From the NCBI GenBank assembly GCA_033782935.1, contig JAWQEG010000470.1:62001-126000 (forward strand): a stretch of 64,000 nt of DNA, given 5' to 3'. A program made the position numbers and the translations under genes. The notes under the pieces were generated by a model. It worked only from the letters and a program-made list of their open reading frames with translations. It had not been told where the DNA came from and did no database searches. Source of the DNA: Petrolisthes cinctipes (Eukaryota > Arthropoda > Malacostraca > Decapoda > Porcellanidae). Of the stretch, positions 61,453-64,000 are shown piece by piece (the first letter of the stretch is position 1; every line of letters begins with the position of its first letter).

Positions 61453-62097
61453 CACCTGCAGATAAAAGAAACATTTTTACCATGTGAAGTAAAATGAAAA
61501 TGGTTAGTTATTCTTGATACACAATATAACAAGGAAACATAAATTATTATTATTGTGGATAGAAGAAACACAGTTTATACAGTATAAGCGTGTTGGCCCA
61601 AATTCAGGTAAATATTGATTTAAACCAAACCGGAGTGGATATTAAAGTGTTCATCAACTGTTGATTATTTAGGCATCTCCTGCTTTTGTTGTGGTTTGTA
61701 TCACTGGACCACTGTTCTACTTCCCAAACATTGTCTTGTTATGTGTGTTCCACTCGTCCGGTTCCCTTTCCTAAGCTGTCTGAATGAACAAAGATCCGGT
61801 AGAGATTGTTCCGAAACAGTATTAATTAATATATGTGAAGGTAACATTGCTCAAACTATAAAGTAGATTAGTTTGATCGTGTTCTCTTAGAGTGCAAGGT
61901 GAACTTAATGGGGTATGACATTTTCGACACAATGGAGTCTAGTGTAGGTGCCTCCAAACCAGTGCCAAGGAACAGGTCAAATTAAGTTGATTAATAAGGC
62001 AGCCTGTTGCTTGGACTAATGTGGAGGAATCTTTAAAATCTCCGAATTTACCAACACTGTATTACCTCCATATGGGGCGATTAATATGTTTGGTGAA
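61453..62097. other. Sequence without supported feature
   Basis: No exon or RNA gene recognised. A frame after a TTTAG at 61672 is hydrophobic and short and is not called. Confidence 0.4.
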
Positions 62098-62196
62098 TTG
62101 GAAGGTCTCTGATTCCTCCACACTATGCAACGAAACAGATCCCTTATTAGTATCACTGTGTCCTGGCATAGTATAGAGGAATCAGAGACCTTCCAA
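62098..62196. mobile_element. Short hairpin repeat (possible MITE)
   Basis: The arms 62098-62128 (TTGGAAGGTCTCTGATTCCT onward) and 62166-62196 (GAGGAATCAGAGACCTTCCAA at its end) are complementary over 31 bp with two or three mismatches around a 37-base loop. Related words (GGAGGAATC or GATTCCTCC) occur near 21910, 60119 and 62030. Confidence 0.6.
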
Positions 62197-62511
62197 AACA
62201 CCAACAAAAGAAACTCCCCTTAATTAAATGTAAAGAAAGTTGTGCTATGACTTGCTCTGTTAAATTGGTTGTTGCTACGCTTTGTAAAATTAACCTTACT
62301 ATTTCTGTTTGTTCTGCATCGAATATTAAAACATTGTCTAGGTTTGAGGCCCTAATGGAGATAATTGATACACTTTTGGTACAGTAGAAAATATATTAAT
62401 TAATGATTATTCTCAGTCCCTCATTGAAGACCACAAAATGTTTTCCTAGGCTTTTGTTATCGTTACCAGACCGACTAATTGATTTACTGATGCTGTATTT
62501 AATAACAAGTG

Positions 62512-62578
<67 letters not shown>
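62512..62578. repeat. (TA)n microsatellite
   Basis: About 33 TA units. Confidence 0.95.
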
Positions 62579-62581
<3 letters not shown>

Positions 62582-64000
62582 GTAATATCTAGAGCTTATT
62601 GTCTTGTATAAACATTGTTTCGTGATAAATTTTATTTGATTTAAGGGTGGTACAATATTGCACTAGGTCAAAAAGACCTTGTAGTACTAGGGAGACAAGA
62701 GGGACAGCAAGCACAAGGGAATAGAAAAAAAGGAGGGACAGTTAAAGACACGGAAGGTAAGGAGATGGTGATAGAGAGGTGGGATAGCAAGCACGAAGGA
62801 AGAGAATGAAAGGAGAGACAGTTAAAGAGTTTAAATGGAGGGAGAGAGGGAAAGGAAGGACAGTTAAAGACGTGGAAGGGAAGGAAAGGTGATAGAGAGC
62901 ACGGTCTAGTTAGTAAGGTCTGTCGGCCAGCTGTATACCCAGTGCGCATACCGTCAGCCGAGCCCACATACATAGATGACGGGTCTCTGTAGACGCGCTG
63001 CCTCAGTCTCTCACAGACAGGGTTCAGGATAGGGATAGCTCCTCACTTCCTGACTACCGCTCCCTCTCTCTCTCTCTCTCTCTCTCTGGACAAACACCCA
63101 TGCATGTCATTTTCACTCTTCCACTGCTCTCTCCAACCACATAACTTACAAAATAATAGTAATAAATAAACTCATGTTTATTCACATCGCCCTACAGGAG
63201 CTCCTTTCACTTTTTTTATCCCTTGTTTATGCTTATAGCTCTAATTATTCCCACTTCTGCTGTCGTGAATATATATGGAAAATAAAACACTTTATTCATA
63301 ATTTTATGTACATAAATATTTACTTAAGAAAATTAGTAAAAAGAAGGCATGTATCACGCACTCCCTGGACTGTGTCAGCGCGGGACTGGGTATACAGTAG
63401 GTCTGGACGCGGTCTAGGTGTGGAGAACTGATGTGCACTGTACGACGGGTCAAGTTAGAATGTCACCTGACATTGCCTTGAACCCTAGGTTGTGGGCTCA
63501 GCTGACGCTACTCTCCCCCCCATTTCACATCCCAGCCTGTGCGCCGAAAGGCCTTACTAACTAGACCCAAGATCTAGAATACCAGATCTGCTCATCGCGC
63601 ATATCGGGCCTGGCTGGTGACGTCGATTGGCCCCCAAACTGAGGCCGCTCTCTGTCTACCAAATATGGGACGGAATAGTAGTCTCTATAGTGGGGGTACA
63701 TTAGGGTAAATATTAGCGACCTCTCTCATTTCAGTGGCAAAAATGCCTAACTTTCTTGCCAAAATTCAAGGCTTAGACTTAATGTAGGCGAATCGTTTTT
63801 GTTTCTAAAATTTCTTCATATGTATAGGTATCGAAAGTTCTCAGTAGAAGTTTTCGAGAAATGACATATAAGCATAGAAATTGTGCTGTGAAAATAGCAT
63901 ATATACAGGAAGAAACCTTCATTCTGGCTGTGTATAGAAAACGAGAATATTTTAATCCTTATCAAATCACTTCACACCTCCGCCTCCAACACACACACAC
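62579..64000. other. Right-edge region without supported gene
   Basis: Contains a GA-rich imperfect repeat at 62690-62900 (AGCAAGCACRARGGAA and GGAGGGACAGTTAAAGA words repeated) and a CT run at 63065-63088. The sequence at 63480-63660 is locally GC-rich but has no clear promoter or exon. Confidence 0.4.

Noticed and set aside
61660..61770. Hydrophobic frame after a possible acceptor at 61672
   Set aside because: Too short, ends in a stop without a donor, and no family resemblance; it does not convincingly pair with the candidate first exon at 60920.

Overview
The window is a piece of an animal nuclear genome, most likely an arthropod and probably a crustacean. The evidence is short exons with GT-AG introns, conserved metazoan housekeeping genes, many TTAGG-like (arthropod telomere type) motifs inside dispersed repeats, and abundant Jockey-like, CR1-like and Ty3/gypsy remnants, MITE-like elements and microsatellites. 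No species can be named from sequence alone.

Three conserved protein genes and one zinc-finger gene can be read. (1) Minus strand, 1112-2564: the first three coding exons of an SPT6 (SUPT6H) orthologue; the rest lies beyond the left edge. (2) Plus strand, 7891-18868: a complete exportin-6 (XPO6) gene with 22 coding exons in continuous phase (1156 residues by my count); the first coding exon carries only the ATG. (3) Minus strand, 34250-28424: a complete MON1 gene with 9 coding exons (540 residues). (4) Minus strand, 46762-45275: an uninterrupted 495-residue protein with 17 C2H2 zinc fingers and the remains of an 18th in another frame just after the stop. SPT6 and XPO6 are head to head across about 5.4 kb of repeat-rich DNA; XPO6 and MON1 are convergent across about 9.5 kb with no supported gene.

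The remaining sequence is mostly mobile or repetitive. 2.6-7.7 kb holds hairpin MITEs, two tandem arrays (one built from a LINE reverse-transcriptase fragment) and a deleted gypsy-like element with both LTRs and a 4-bp target duplication. 33-34 kb is a minisatellite in MON1 intron 1 next to a partial copy of the exon 1 end. 34.8-36.4 kb is a Jockey-like LINE on the plus strand; 36.7-40.7 kb is a nearly complete but broken CR1/L2-like LINE on the minus strand whose ORF1 has a PHD-like finger and zinc knuckles. 43.5 kb has a TA-flanked MITE and 44.16-44.88 kb a polypurine block. 49.6-51.5 kb is a cluster of a MITE-like family with inverted ends and TTAGG-rich interior. 52.1-54.05 kb is a fragment of a gypsy element with protease followed directly by integrase, the order expected of the Gmr1-type lineage. 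56.07-57.73 kb is a foldback structure with 165-bp inverted arms. At 60.86-60.92 kb a TATA box and a splice donor suggest the promoter and non-coding first exon of a gene running off the right edge, followed by a 23-bp minisatellite.

The housekeeping genes do not form one pathway: SPT6 is a nuclear transcription elongation factor, exportin-6 exports actin-profilin from the nucleus, and MON1 is part of the Rab7 activator on endosomes. Exon borders come from reading frame continuity, GT/AG sites and remembered family similarity; no alignment was run.
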